Source of the DNA: Oceanimonas sp. GK1
GTDB lineage: Bacteria; Pseudomonadota; Gammaproteobacteria; Enterobacterales; Aeromonadaceae
Direction of reading: 5' to 3'
DNA length: 64,000 nt
Assembly (NCBI RefSeq): GCF_000243075.1
Contig: NC_016745.1
Location: 2,993,001 to 3,057,000 of the forward strand
Part shown: positions 1 to 8,608 of the stretch, one piece after another
How the letters are laid out: each line of letters starts with the position of its first letter
How positions within the stretch are numbered: the stretch's first letter is position 1
Notes under the pieces: model-generated
Told to the model about the DNA's origin: nothing
The model's input: only the letters and a program-made list of their open reading frames with translations
The model's database searches: none
Translations under genes and position numbers: made by a program

Positions 1-815
1 CCCGCAGCGAGCTGGAACAGCAGGTGATGTCGCGCACCGCCGCCCTGGCGGCGGCCAACCACCAGCTGGAGCAACAGATCCAGGAACGCATTCAGGCCGA
101 GGCCAGGCTCAGATCCATGCAGCACGAGCTGATCCAGACCAACCGGCTGGCGGCCCTCGGGCAGATGGCCGCCGGCGTGGCCCACGAAGTGAACCAGCCC
201 CTGACCGCCCTGCGCAACCAGTCGGTCAACACCCTGCTGCTGACCCAGCGAGGTCGATTCGACGAGGTGCAGACCAGCCTGCAGACCATGGGGCGGCTGA
301 TTGATCGCATTGCCAGGCTGACCTCCCAGCTCAAGTTGTTTGCCGCCACCCGCCGCAGTACCAAGGGTCACGCCCGCCTGGAGGAAGCATTGGCCAATGT
401 GCTGAGCTGGCTGGCTCCACGCCTGGCCGAGCAGCATATTCACCTGGAGGTGCCGGCGGACAAGACCCTGTCACTGCCCATGGCGCTGCACGCCCTGGAG
501 CAGGTGCTGGCCAACCTGCTGACCAACAGCATCGACGCCCTGGCCGGCACCACTCCCGCCTGCATCACCCTGACCGCCGGGCCGGACTGGCTGCAATGGC
601 AGGACAATGGCCCCGGCATCGCCCCCGAGCTGGTCGACAAGCTCACCGAGCCGTTTTTTTCCACCAAGCAGGCCGGCCAGGGCCTGGGCCTTGGCCTGTC
701 TATCGTCCGGGATCTGGTGGAAGCCAGCGATGGCCGGCTGGACATTCAGTGCCCGCTCACCGGCGGGATCCGATTCCGAATTGACTGGAGCCCTCATGAA
801 CCCGACCCCCATTGA
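1..815 (+). CDS. dctB: Sensor histidine kinase, DctB-like (5' truncated by window edge)
   Basis: This is the C-terminal part of a DctB-type kinase; the frame is open from base 3, so the gene begins left of the window. A coiled-coil linker is followed by the H box (HEVNQPL), then N box (NLLTNSIDAL), G1 (DNGPGI), F (FFSTK) and G2 (GLGLGLS) motifs of the ATPase domain. DctB kinases sense C4-dicarboxylates and phosphorylate DctD. The 3' end overlaps the next gene by 20 bases, so the two are co-translated. The periplasmic sensor is not visible, so the ligand is inferred from the family and the DctD partner. Confidence 0.85.
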   Translation, partial: RSELEQQVMSRTAALAAANHQLEQQIQERIQAEARLRSMQHELIQTNRLAALGQMAAGVAHEVNQPLTALRNQSVNTLLLTQRGRFDEVQTSLQTMGRLIDRIARLTSQLKLFAATRRSTKGHARLEEALANVLSWLAPRLAEQHIHLEVPADKTLSLPMALHALEQVLANLLTNSIDALAGTTPACITLTAGPDWLQWQDNGPGIAPELVDKLTEPFFSTKQAGQGLGLGLSIVRDLVEASDGRLDIQCPLTGGIRFRIDWSPHEPDPH

Positions 816-2118
816 AGTCTGGCTGGTAGAAGACGACGAGGATGTCCGCCAGACCCTGCTGCAAACCCTGCAACTGTCCGATATTTCTGCCCGGGGCTTT
901 GCCCGGGCCGAGCAGGCGCTGCAGGCCCTGCCGGCAGAGGCCCCGGTGGTGATCCTGTCCGACGTGCGCATGCCGGGCATGGACGGCCTGGCCCTGCTGC
1001 AACAACTGCAGGGTCGCGATGCCGAGCTGCCGGTGCTGCTGCTGACCGGCCATGGCGACATTCCCATGGCGGTGGAAGCCATGCGCCTGGGCGCCCAGGA
1101 TTTCTTTGAAAAGCCCTATCAGCCCGAGCAGTTGCTGCACAGCCTGCGCCGAGCCATGGACAGGCGCGCCCTGGTGCTGGAAAACCGCCGCCTGCGCGAA
1201 CAACTGGCGGCGCGCCGGGATCCCGGCCTGCTGCTCGGCCACAGCCCGCAAATCGAGCTGCTGCGCCGGCAGATCGACAACGTCGCCGACACCAGCGCCA
1301 GTGTGCTGATCCTGGGAGAAACCGGCACCGGCAAGGAGCTGGTGGCGCGCAGTCTGCATCAGGGCAGCGGTCGCAAGGGCCACTTTGTGGCGATCAACTG
1401 CACCGCCCTGCCCGAGTCTATCTTTGAAAGCGAAATGTTCGGCGCCGAGCCCGGCGCCTTTACCGGGGTCACCAAACGCCGTATCGGCAAGATAGAGCAC
1501 GCCGACAACGGCACCCTGTTTCTCGACGAAATAGAAGGCATGCCCCTCAACCTGCAGGCCAAGCTGCTGAGGGTCTTGCAGGAGTCGGTGCTGGAGCGCC
1601 TGGGCGGCAACAAACTCATCGAGGTGGATGCCCGGGTGGTGGCCGCCACCAAGATCGATCTGCAGAGCGCCGGCGAGGCCGGACTGTTTCGCCCGGATCT
1701 CTATTTCCGGCTGAACGTGGTCACCCTCAGCCTGCCCCCGTTACGGGAGCGGCGGGCGGATATTCCGCTGCTGTTTCTGCACTTCGTGGAGCAGGCCCGC
1801 GCCCAGTACAACCGGGACGCCGCGCCGCCGTCCGACGCATTGCTGCAACAACTGCTCCGCCGGGACTGGCCGGGCAATGTACGTGAACTGCGCCACGCCG
1901 CCGAACAGTATGTGCTGGGGGTGCTGGCGGTGGCGACTCAGGCGGCGCCGTTGTCCCTGCCCGGCCAGCTCGCCGCTCTTGAGCAACAGTTGATCCTGGA
2001 CGCCATGCACCGGGAAAACGACAATGTCGCCCGGGCTGCTGAGCGGCTTGGCATTCCCCGCAAGACGCTGTACGACAAGCTGGCCAGATACCGCAGCGGC
2101 GCAGGCGCCCTGCGCTGA
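796..2118 (+). CDS. dctD: Sigma54-dependent response regulator, DctD-like
   Basis: The protein is 440 aa when started at the ATG inside the end of the kinase gene (MNPTPIEV). An N-terminal receiver carries the phospho-acceptor Asp near residue 56. The AAA+ domain has Walker A (GETGTGKE, about 174-181), the sigma54-contact loop GAFTG (about 220-224) and a Walker B region (TLFLDE). A Fis-type helix-turn-helix ends the protein. DctD proteins activate RpoN promoters of C4-dicarboxylate transporters. No dct transport genes are in the window, so the target is inferred. An upstream frame extension to 607 is shadow sequence over the kinase. Confidence 0.88.
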   Translation: MNPTPIEVWLVEDDEDVRQTLLQTLQLSDISARGFARAEQALQALPAEAPVVILSDVRMPGMDGLALLQQLQGRDAELPVLLLTGHGDIPMAVEAMRLGAQDFFEKPYQPEQLLHSLRRAMDRRALVLENRRLREQLAARRDPGLLLGHSPQIELLRRQIDNVADTSASVLILGETGTGKELVARSLHQGSGRKGHFVAINCTALPESIFESEMFGAEPGAFTGVTKRRIGKIEHADNGTLFLDEIEGMPLNLQAKLLRVLQESVLERLGGNKLIEVDARVVAATKIDLQSAGEAGLFRPDLYFRLNVVTLSLPPLRERRADIPLLFLHFVEQARAQYNRDAAPPSDALLQQLLRRDWPGNVRELRHAAEQYVLGVLAVATQAAPLSLPGQLAALEQQLILDAMHRENDNVARAAERLGIPRKTLYDKLARYRSGAGALR

Positions 2119-2134
2119 CACGGCGCGGCCGGCC

Positions 2135-2836
2135 TTAACGCACGGTCGCCAGCTGGTAATCCATTTTGCTGAGGGTGGCGGTTACCGACAACTGACGGTT
2201 TTCCTCGTGGCTTATCTGTACCAGCATGTAGTCGAGCTCGGGCGCCACCCAAAAGCGGGTTTTGCGCTTGCTGTCGCCCCGGTCCCGCTCCACGATCAGG
2301 GTATCCAGAGTGCCAATGCCGGTGCGCAGCGCCTCGGTGCCCACCACCTTGAAGGGGGTGGCCTTGATTTCACCGTCACGGATCACCTTGTAATCAAAGG
2401 CCTGCTTACCGGCCATCAGGTCGCAGCGGGCCTCAAAGAAGAAACTGACCGGATCGAACACGCCCCCTTCTGCCGACAGCAGCTTGTCGCCGTCCTTGTC
2501 CTGGTAAAGCACCATGTCGGTGTTCTGATCAAACATCAGCCGCTCTTCCCGGGTCACCCCGAACGCCTTGGCCTTGTAATTGAAACTGTCGGGCCGGGCG
2601 GTACAGTCCTGCCAGCCAAAACTGGCTTTTTGATCCACGTCGAGCAGCCAGTGGCGCAACGAAAAATGCACGTGGTACTGATCCCGGTTGCGATCAATGG
2701 TCAGGGTATTCACCCCCCGGGTCGGATCACCGTTGAGAATGACTGAAAACTCGGCACGCAGTTGCTCGATGTCCCGCGCGGTGGCGGTGGTTGCCATCAT
2801 CAGGCCGGTCAGCGCCAGCAGGCAGTGTTTCAACAT
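2135..2836 (-). CDS. DUF3108 family periplasmic protein
   Basis: The protein is 233 aa with a signal peptide (MLKHCLLALTGLMMATTATA) and a mainly beta-strand mature part typical of DUF3108 proteins, whose function is unknown. The ATG at 2836 is chosen because the signal peptide begins there and a GAGGAA ribosome-binding site precedes it; the longer reading frame upstream is unlikely. It converges on dctD with a 16-base gap and is divergent from crbR. Nothing in the sequence gives a biochemical role; envelope localisation is the only supported statement. Confidence 0.7.
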   Translation of the reverse strand: MLKHCLLALTGLMMATTATARDIEQLRAEFSVILNGDPTRGVNTLTIDRNRDQYHVHFSLRHWLLDVDQKASFGWQDCTARPDSFNYKAKAFGVTREERLMFDQNTDMVLYQDKDGDKLLSAEGGVFDPVSFFFEARCDLMAGKQAFDYKVIRDGEIKATPFKVVGTEALRTGIGTLDTLIVERDRGDSKRKTRFWVAPELDYMLVQISHEENRQLSVTATLSKMDYQLATVR

Positions 2837-3087
2837 GAATAGTTCCTCGCTGATAAGCCACCCCGGTTCACGGAGCTTGTGTGTCAACCATACACCAGCA
2901 CTCGCCAATGGCGAAGCGGTGTGCCCCGGCATGGTGCGTGGTGAGTCCATGATGGCCGGGCCTGCACCAGACCGGATCACGAAAATGTGGCCGGGCGGTT
3001 CTCAGCCGCACCACAAACCCCTATCATACAATGAAAAATGGAACAGGTTTCCATTGAATACTTTACCCACACAAGGATTTCGCACTC

Positions 3088-3726
3088 ATGGACACGGGTT
3101 ACAGCATTATTATTGCCGATGACCATCCCCTGTTTCGCAACGCCCTGCATCAGGCCGTGCAACTGGCGGTGAAAGGCGCCCGCCTGCAGGAAGTGGACAG
3201 CATCGACAACCTGCTGCAGCTGCTGGCGGCAACCGACGAGGTCGACCTGCTGCTGCTGGATCTGAAAATGCCCGGCGCCAGCGGCTTTTCCGGCCTGACC
3301 CGGCTGCGCGCCCTGTATCCGGCATTGCCGGTGGTGGTGGTGTCCGCCAGCGAGGAAACCGGCGTGGTGCAGCAGGCCATGCGGCTGGGCGCGGTGGGCT
3401 TTATTCCCAAGTCGTCGCCCATGCCCACCCTGGTGAGCGCGCTCAATACCGTGCTGGAAGGCGATGGCTGGTTTCCGGAAGGCATCAGCCTGGATGACGC
3501 CCCCGAGGACGACATGGCCGAGCGCCTGGCCAGCCTCCCCCCCCAGCAGTTCAAGGTGCTCACCATGTTGTCGGAAGGCAAGCTCAACAAGCAGATCGCC
3601 TACGAGCTGGAGGTGTCGGAAGCCACCATCAAGGCTCATGTCACCGCTATTTTCCGCAAGCTCGGGGTCAAGAACCGCACCCAGGCGGTGATCGCCCTGT
3701 CGCAACTGGAAGGCGGCGAGTTCTGA
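3088..3726 (+). CDS. crbR: LuxR-family response regulator, CrbR/ErdR-like
   Basis: The protein is 212 aa. It has a receiver domain with the DD pair at residues 11-12 and phospho-acceptor Asp at about 58, then a NarL/FixJ-type helix-turn-helix at about 147-205 (KLNKQIAYELEVSEATIKAHV). An AAGGA ribosome-binding site lies 10 bases before the ATG. Regulators of this type (CrbR in Vibrio, ErdR/MxtR partner in Pseudomonas) pair with a sodium:solute-symporter histidine kinase and switch on acetyl-CoA synthetase and acetate use. The matching kinase lies next door in convergent orientation, which makes the assignment firm. The acs target is not in this window. Confidence 0.85.
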   Translation: MDTGYSIIIADDHPLFRNALHQAVQLAVKGARLQEVDSIDNLLQLLAATDEVDLLLLDLKMPGASGFSGLTRLRALYPALPVVVVSASEETGVVQQAMRLGAVGFIPKSSPMPTLVSALNTVLEGDGWFPEGISLDDAPEDDMAERLASLPPQQFKVLTMLSEGKLNKQIAYELEVSEATIKAHVTAIFRKLGVKNRTQAVIALSQLEGGEF

Positions 3727-3739
3727 CACTAGGGAATAG

Positions 3740-3774
3740 GGACTGGGGACTGGGGACTGGGGACTGGGGACTGG
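3740..3774. repeat. Tandem repeat, five copies of GGACTGG
   Basis: Five perfect 7-bp units (GGACTGG) run head to tail in the short gap between the convergent crbR and crbS genes. They lie immediately before the REP-like element. The repeat is non-coding. Such short perfect repeats can change length by slippage; whether this one does cannot be seen from one sequence. Confidence 0.9.
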
Positions 3775-3783
3775 GCATCATCA

Positions 3784-3875
3784 TGTAGGCGCCGCTTTAG
3801 CCGGCGCAAGCTCGCAGATTACGAGTCCTTCAAAGCCTGTTACACAGGCTCTGCCAGCTAAAGCGGCAGCTACAT
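3784..3875. repeat. REP-like palindromic repeat, copy 1
   Basis: Two inverted half-elements (TGTAGGCGCCGCTTTAGC at the left and the complement of TGTAGCTGCCGCTTTAGC at the right) enclose a central hairpin AGCCTGT-TAC-ACAGGCT. The same architecture recurs at 32428-32518 and, reversed and degraded on one side, at 25013-25100. It sits between convergent genes crbR and crbS and resembles the REP/BIME repeats of Pseudomonas and related genera. Confidence 0.85.
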
Positions 3876-3903
3876 ACCAATCCCTATGCCCTCTAATCCC
3901 GTT

Positions 3904-6900
3904 CTAATCCCCGCTTTTCACCAAATGCTGCAACAGCGCCCGTAACTTCAGCGGCTTGACCGGCTTGCTCAGGTAGCTGAGATCCTGCTGTTGCAGCTGT
4001 TGCTGCAGTTCGGGCTGGCGGTCGGCGCTGATAACCACCGCCGGAATGCCGCCAAACTCCAGCCGCAGCATATTGATCACCGACACGCCGGTTTCGCCGT
4101 CGTCCAGGTGATAATCCGACAGTATCACCTGAGGCTTGAAGCCCTCATGGCACAGGCGTCTGGCCTCGTCGCCGCTGCCCGCCAGGGCCACCTCGCAGCC
4201 CCAGCGGCCCAGCAGGCTCTTCATGGCGGTAAGAATGTCGGCCTCGTTATCGATGCACAGTATTCTCAGCCCAACCAGCCGCTGGCCGGCGCCGGCCACC
4301 GCCACCGGCGCCGGTACACCCGCCGCCGGCCGCAGCCGGGAGCGCGGCAGGGTCACGCTGAAGACCGAGCCCCACCCTTCCACCGAGCGCACCCCCAGGC
4401 GGTGACCGAGAATGCCCGCCAGCCCCTGGGCGATGGCCAGGCCCAGACCCAGGCCCTGCTGATGGCGCTGACCCGCCTCCAGGCGGGTGAACTCGTCAAA
4501 GATCACATCCAGCTTGTCGGCGGGAATGCCGGGTCCGTTGTCCCAGACCTCAATGCGAACCTGCTCGCCGGCCCGGCGCAGGCCCAGCACAATATGACCG
4601 CCGGCGCTGTAGCGCAGGGCATTGGTGAGAAAGTTTTGCAGAATACGCCGCAGCAACCGGGGATCGCTGTGCACCGCCAGTGTGCTGCTCACCACCGAAA
4701 ACCGGCCTCCCTGCTGCTCGGCCAGTACACCAAGCTCGGCCTTGAGGGTGTCGAACAGTTCCTCAATGGCAAAATCCTGGGGCCGGGCGGTGAGCTTGCC
4801 CGACTCCAGCCGGGACATGTCGAGCAGGTCGCCGATCAGCTCCTCTGCCGCCGTCAGGGAGCGGTCGATATGATCCGCCAGCCGCCGGCTTTCGTCGTCA
4901 CCGGAGGTTTCCAGCCAGGACGAGGCGAACAGTTTGGCGGCGTTCAGGGGCTGCATCAGATCGTGGCTCACCGCCGCCAGAAACCGGCTCTTGGAGGCGT
5001 TGGCCAGCTCCGCCTGGCGGTTGGCTGCCAGCAACTGCTCGTTCACCGCCGACAGCTCGCGGGTGCGTTCCGCCACCCGCTGCTCCAGCATGACATTGGC
5101 GTCTTTCAGCACCTGTTCGGCCTGGCGAAAGGTGGTGATGTCGCTGAAGGTCATCACGAAACCGCCGCCGGGCATGGGGTTGCCCTGCACCTCGATCACC
5201 CGGCCGTCGGGCCGGGTGCGGGACGACACATGACGGCTGCCCGCCTTCATGAAGGCCACCCGCCGGGACACATGGCGGTCCACGTCGCCGGGGCCACAGA
5301 GCCCTTGGCTGGCGTTATGACGAATGATGTCGGCGATGGGCCGGCCCACCCGCACCAGCCCCGGCGGATACTGGAACAGCTCCAGGTAGCGCCGGTTCCA
5401 GGCCACCAGCCGAAGCTCCTTGTCCACCACCGAAATACCCAGGCTGATGTGCTCGATGGCCCCCTGCAGCAGGCCCCGGTTAAAGCGGAATACATCGCCG
5501 GCTTCGTCGACGATGGTGGCCAGCTCGTCCAGCTCCATGGAGCGTCCCTGCACCGCGGACGCCAGCACCAGCCGGGCCGAGGAGGTGCCGAACACCCCGG
5601 CCAGCACCCGCTCGGTATGGCGAATAAGGCTGGCCGGCGCCTGCATGCTGCCTTCCAGGGTGCCCTGCTCGCCGGCATAGCGGGCAAAGGCACGCTTGAC
5701 CCTGGCCTCGCCCACAAAGCGCGACGCCAGCTGCTCCAGATCCCTCACCGTCACCTTGGCCCGGTAGACGTCGTCGTCGTCCTTGTGATGGCGGCCCACA
5801 AAGGCGGCGGCCTGAAAACGCTCGCTCACCGAGGGCACCGACAGCCAGGAGCCCACCAGGTAGCCGGCCAGGTTGCACAGCAGGCTGAGCAATATGCCCC
5901 AGGTCACCGGGCTCATGTCCGCCAGCCAGCCCATGGCCGGCGGGGTCAGCAGCCAGAGCACCACGTTGGTGCTGGCGTCGCCGGCAAACAGCCCGGTCTC
6001 CGCCATCAGGTTCAGCAGCCACATCAGCATGCCCAGGCTCAGGCCCCAGTAAGCGCCGCGCCGGTTGCCGCCGCGCCACAGCAGCCCCAGCACCAGCGCC
6101 GGGGCAAACTGGGCGATGGCGGCAAAGCTGAGGTAGCCGATGCGCGACAGACTGCTGATGTCCCCCAGCCACAGAAACACCAGCCAGGCGGTGGCCATGA
6201 TCACCATAATGGCGGTACGGCGCACATTGAGCAGCAGCTGGGCCACGTCCTCAAAGCCGGCCCCCTGCAACTGGCGCCGGCGCAGTATCATGGGCAGCAC
6301 CAGATCGTTGCTGATCATGATGGCCAGGGCGATGGTGGAGATGATCATCATGCCGGTGGCGGCCGAGGCGCCGCCGATAAAAGCCAGCATGGCCAGGTTG
6401 GCATGGCCCAGCTCCAGCGGCAGGCTGATCACATAGGTGTCGGGCGAAGTGCCCGCCGACAGCCACTGCTGCCCCGCCAGGGACAGCGGCAGCACCAGCA
6501 GACCGAACAGCAGCAGATACACCGGAAAAATCCGCCGGGCCCAGCGCAAATCCACCGGGCCGTGGTGCTCCACCACCGCCACGTGAAACTGGCGCGGCAG
6601 GCAGATAATGGCGCTCATCGACAGCAGGGTATAGACGCCGATGTCCAGCAGATGGCCGCCGCTGACCCTGCTCAGGGAGGCGATAAAGTCCTCGGTGACC
6701 ATCACCCGCTGCTGATTGGGAAAGGCCAGGATCAGCCAGAGGGCAAAGCCGCCCACCACGATAAAAGCCACCAGCTTGACCACCGACTCGGCGGCAATGG
6801 CCACCATGACCCCGCGCTGGTGCTCGGTGGCGTCGATATGGCGGGTGCCAAACAGCAAAATAAACAGCGTGAACAGCAGGGTCACCATCAGGGCCACTTC

Positions 6901-7377
6901 ACCCGCATCCCGGCCGGCGCCGCCCACCACCTCCGGCGCCATCAGGTTGAGCCCCATCACGATGGCCTTCAGTTGCAGGGCGATATAGGGCAGCACGCCG
7001 ACGATGGCGATCAGGGTGATAAACACCGCCAGCCGCTGGGACTTGCCGTAGCGGGCCGCGATAAAGTCGGCAATGGAGGTAATGTGCTCGCGCTTGGCCA
7101 CGTCGATCAGCCGGGCGATAAAACGCCCGCCCAGGGTGAACATCAGAATGGGGCCGAGATAAATGGTGAAATAGGTCCAGCCGTCGGTGCTGGCCTGGCC
7201 CACGGTGCCGAAAAAGCTCCAGGAGGTGCAGTACACCGCCAGCGACAGGCTGTAGAGCATGGGCCGCAGCCGCCGAATGCGGTTGCCCATGCGTGGCCGG
7301 TCGCCCAGCCAGGCCAGCAGAAACAGCACCCCCAGGTAGGCCAGCGCAATGTTGATAACGGTCCAGCCCTGCATCAT
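3904..7377 (-). CDS. crbS: Sodium:solute symporter-linked hybrid histidine kinase, CrbS/MxtR-like
   Basis: The protein is 1157 aa. The N-terminal half (about 1-500) is a multi-span sodium/solute symporter (SSSF) domain. It is followed by a linker, a PAS-like domain (around SLGISVVDKELRLVAWN), a HisKA H box (AVSHDLMQPLN), an ATPase domain (DNGPGIPADK and GLGLGLAIA) and a C-terminal receiver (VILSDYHLDDG). This is the layout of CrbS, which controls acetate metabolism through CrbR, encoded just downstream on the other strand. The start overlaps the stop of the MFS gene by four bases (ATGA), so the two are translationally coupled. Membrane location is clear; the ligand is not shown by the sequence. 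Confidence 0.88.
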   Translation of the reverse strand: MMQGWTVINIALAYLGVLFLLAWLGDRPRMGNRIRRLRPMLYSLSLAVYCTSWSFFGTVGQASTDGWTYFTIYLGPILMFTLGGRFIARLIDVAKREHITSIADFIAARYGKSQRLAVFITLIAIVGVLPYIALQLKAIVMGLNLMAPEVVGGAGRDAGEVALMVTLLFTLFILLFGTRHIDATEHQRGVMVAIAAESVVKLVAFIVVGGFALWLILAFPNQQRVMVTEDFIASLSRVSGGHLLDIGVYTLLSMSAIICLPRQFHVAVVEHHGPVDLRWARRIFPVYLLLFGLLVLPLSLAGQQWLSAGTSPDTYVISLPLELGHANLAMLAFIGGASAATGMMIISTIALAIMISNDLVLPMILRRRQLQGAGFEDVAQLLLNVRRTAIMVIMATAWLVFLWLGDISSLSRIGYLSFAAIAQFAPALVLGLLWRGGNRRGAYWGLSLGMLMWLLNLMAETGLFAGDASTNVVLWLLTPPAMGWLADMSPVTWGILLSLLCNLAGYLVGSWLSVPSVSERFQAAAFVGRHHKDDDDVYRAKVTVRDLEQLASRFVGEARVKRAFARYAGEQGTLEGSMQAPASLIRHTERVLAGVFGTSSARLVLASAVQGRSMELDELATIVDEAGDVFRFNRGLLQGAIEHISLGISVVDKELRLVAWNRRYLELFQYPPGLVRVGRPIADIIRHNASQGLCGPGDVDRHVSRRVAFMKAGSRHVSSRTRPDGRVIEVQGNPMPGGGFVMTFSDITTFRQAEQVLKDANVMLEQRVAERTRELSAVNEQLLAANRQAELANASKSRFLAAVSHDLMQPLNAAKLFASSWLETSGDDESRRLADHIDRSLTAAEELIGDLLDMSRLESGKLTARPQDFAIEELFDTLKAELGVLAEQQGGRFSVVSSTLAVHSDPRLLRRILQNFLTNALRYSAGGHIVLGLRRAGEQVRIEVWDNGPGIPADKLDVIFDEFTRLEAGQRHQQGLGLGLAIAQGLAGILGHRLGVRSVEGWGSVFSVTLPRSRLRPAAGVPAPVAVAGAGQRLVGLRILCIDNEADILTAMKSLLGRWGCEVALAGSGDEARRLCHEGFKPQVILSDYHLDDGETGVSVINMLRLEFGGIPAVVISADRQPELQQQLQQQDLSYLSKPVKPLKLRALLQHLVKSGD

Positions 7378-8519
7378 GTTCGCCTTTGCTCCTCACCCAA
7401 AGGCCTGGCCAGCAGCCAGGCCACCGGCAGCACCAGGGCCGCCATTAACCAGAAAGTGTGCCCGCCAAGCTGTGCAAACAGCAGACCCGACAACATCAGA
7501 ACCAAGCCCGACACCATGCCGAGGGAAATGGACGCATACAAGGCCTGGGCACCAAAAACCGCGGCCGCATCCAGCTCCCGGCTGATAAAGCGCACCGCCC
7601 CCAGGTGGCTGAGCCCGAAGCTGCCCGCGTGCAGCAGCTGAGCCAGAACCAGCCAGGCCAGCTCGGTGGTGGCCCCCAGCATCAGCCAGCGGCACAGGGC
7701 ACAGATCAGCCCCGCCAGCAGCAAGGCCCGCGCGCCCAGATGGCTCAGCCATTTGCGATCGCCGGCAAACACCAGGATTTCCGCCAATACCCCCAGCCCC
7801 CACAAATAGCCGATCACGCTGGTGCTGTAGCCCTGCTGTTGCCAGTACAGGGCGCTAAAGCCGTAGTAAAAGGCATGGCTGCCCTGCAACAGGGCGGTGA
7901 TCAGCAGGCAGCGCCCCACCCCCGGCCGGCGCAGCACCTGCATCATGCCCTCGCCGGCGCGGCTGGCCGGCTGCTCGGCGGGCAGCGGGTGAGGCCGGGT
8001 CAGGGTCAGCAGCAGCATCAGCCCGAGCGACATCAGCAGGCTGTGCAAAATCCACTGGTTGCCGAGCCGCTCGCTGAGCAGGCCCACCACCAGGTTGGCG
8101 GCAATAAAGGCCGCCGAGCCCCACAGCCGGGTTTTGCCGTAATCGAGATGAACCTGCACGATATAACGGCTGGCCATGGCCTCGCTGAGGGGAATCAGCG
8201 CCGGGTAAAACAGGTTGACCAGCACCGTCAGCACCAGCAGCCCCAGGCTCGACTGCCAACCGTAAAAGGCGGCAAAGCCCAGCAGGCTGAGCAGGCAGAG
8301 CCCCTGCATCACCGGCAGCAGGTGACGGGCCGCCCGCACCCGGCTCATCACCCCGAGCGTGCCGACGCAGCGCACCGCCATGCCCAGCCCCAGCAGCAGG
8401 CCAATCAGCCCGGCCGAGGCCCCGGCATGGCCCAGCCACAGGGCCCAGAAGGGCAGAAAGGTGCCGTAACCGAAGTAATAGAGGGCAAAAAACAGTGAAA
8501 GCCAGTATGCAGGCGCCAT
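7374..8519 (-). CDS. MFS transporter, HcaT/3-phenylpropionate-transporter-like
   Basis: The protein is 381 aa with about twelve hydrophobic segments, matching the length of the 3-phenylpropionate transporter family (HcaT-like MFS_1). The ATG at 8519 (MAPAYWLSLFFALYYFGYG) is preferred because this N-terminus matches the family; an in-frame GTG at 8561 would add 14 residues. It is upstream of and overlaps crbS by four bases, so it is probably co-transcribed with it. The substrate is unknown. Members of this family are often annotated by similarity only, so the aromatic-acid substrate should not be assumed. Confidence 0.72.
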   Translation of the reverse strand: MAPAYWLSLFFALYYFGYGTFLPFWALWLGHAGASAGLIGLLLGLGMAVRCVGTLGVMSRVRAARHLLPVMQGLCLLSLLGFAAFYGWQSSLGLLVLTVLVNLFYPALIPLSEAMASRYIVQVHLDYGKTRLWGSAAFIAANLVVGLLSERLGNQWILHSLLMSLGLMLLLTLTRPHPLPAEQPASRAGEGMMQVLRRPGVGRCLLITALLQGSHAFYYGFSALYWQQQGYSTSVIGYLWGLGVLAEILVFAGDRKWLSHLGARALLLAGLICALCRWLMLGATTELAWLVLAQLLHAGSFGLSHLGAVRFISRELDAAAVFGAQALYASISLGMVSGLVLMLSGLLFAQLGGHTFWLMAALVLPVAWLLARPLGEEQRRT

Positions 8520-8608
8520 GTTCCGGTTCGTATGAAAAGCCGTGCCGGCTATGATAATCACTTTGGCGGTAAATTACCGTTATCCCTTATGCCAACCGAG
8601 GTGATGCC

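Noticed and set aside
3740-3774. The GGACTGG array as a CRISPR
   Set aside because: It is a 7-bp unit with no spacers, and no cas genes are nearby.
3991-7641. A 1216-aa open reading frame on the plus strand, and similar long frames such as 51639-53582 (+) and 12239-13462 (-)
   Set aside because: They are antisense to clear genes (crbS, flgE/flgF, rhlE). Their translations are low-complexity, rich in His, Gln, Gly and Ala, as expected from GC-rich antisense, with no family features.
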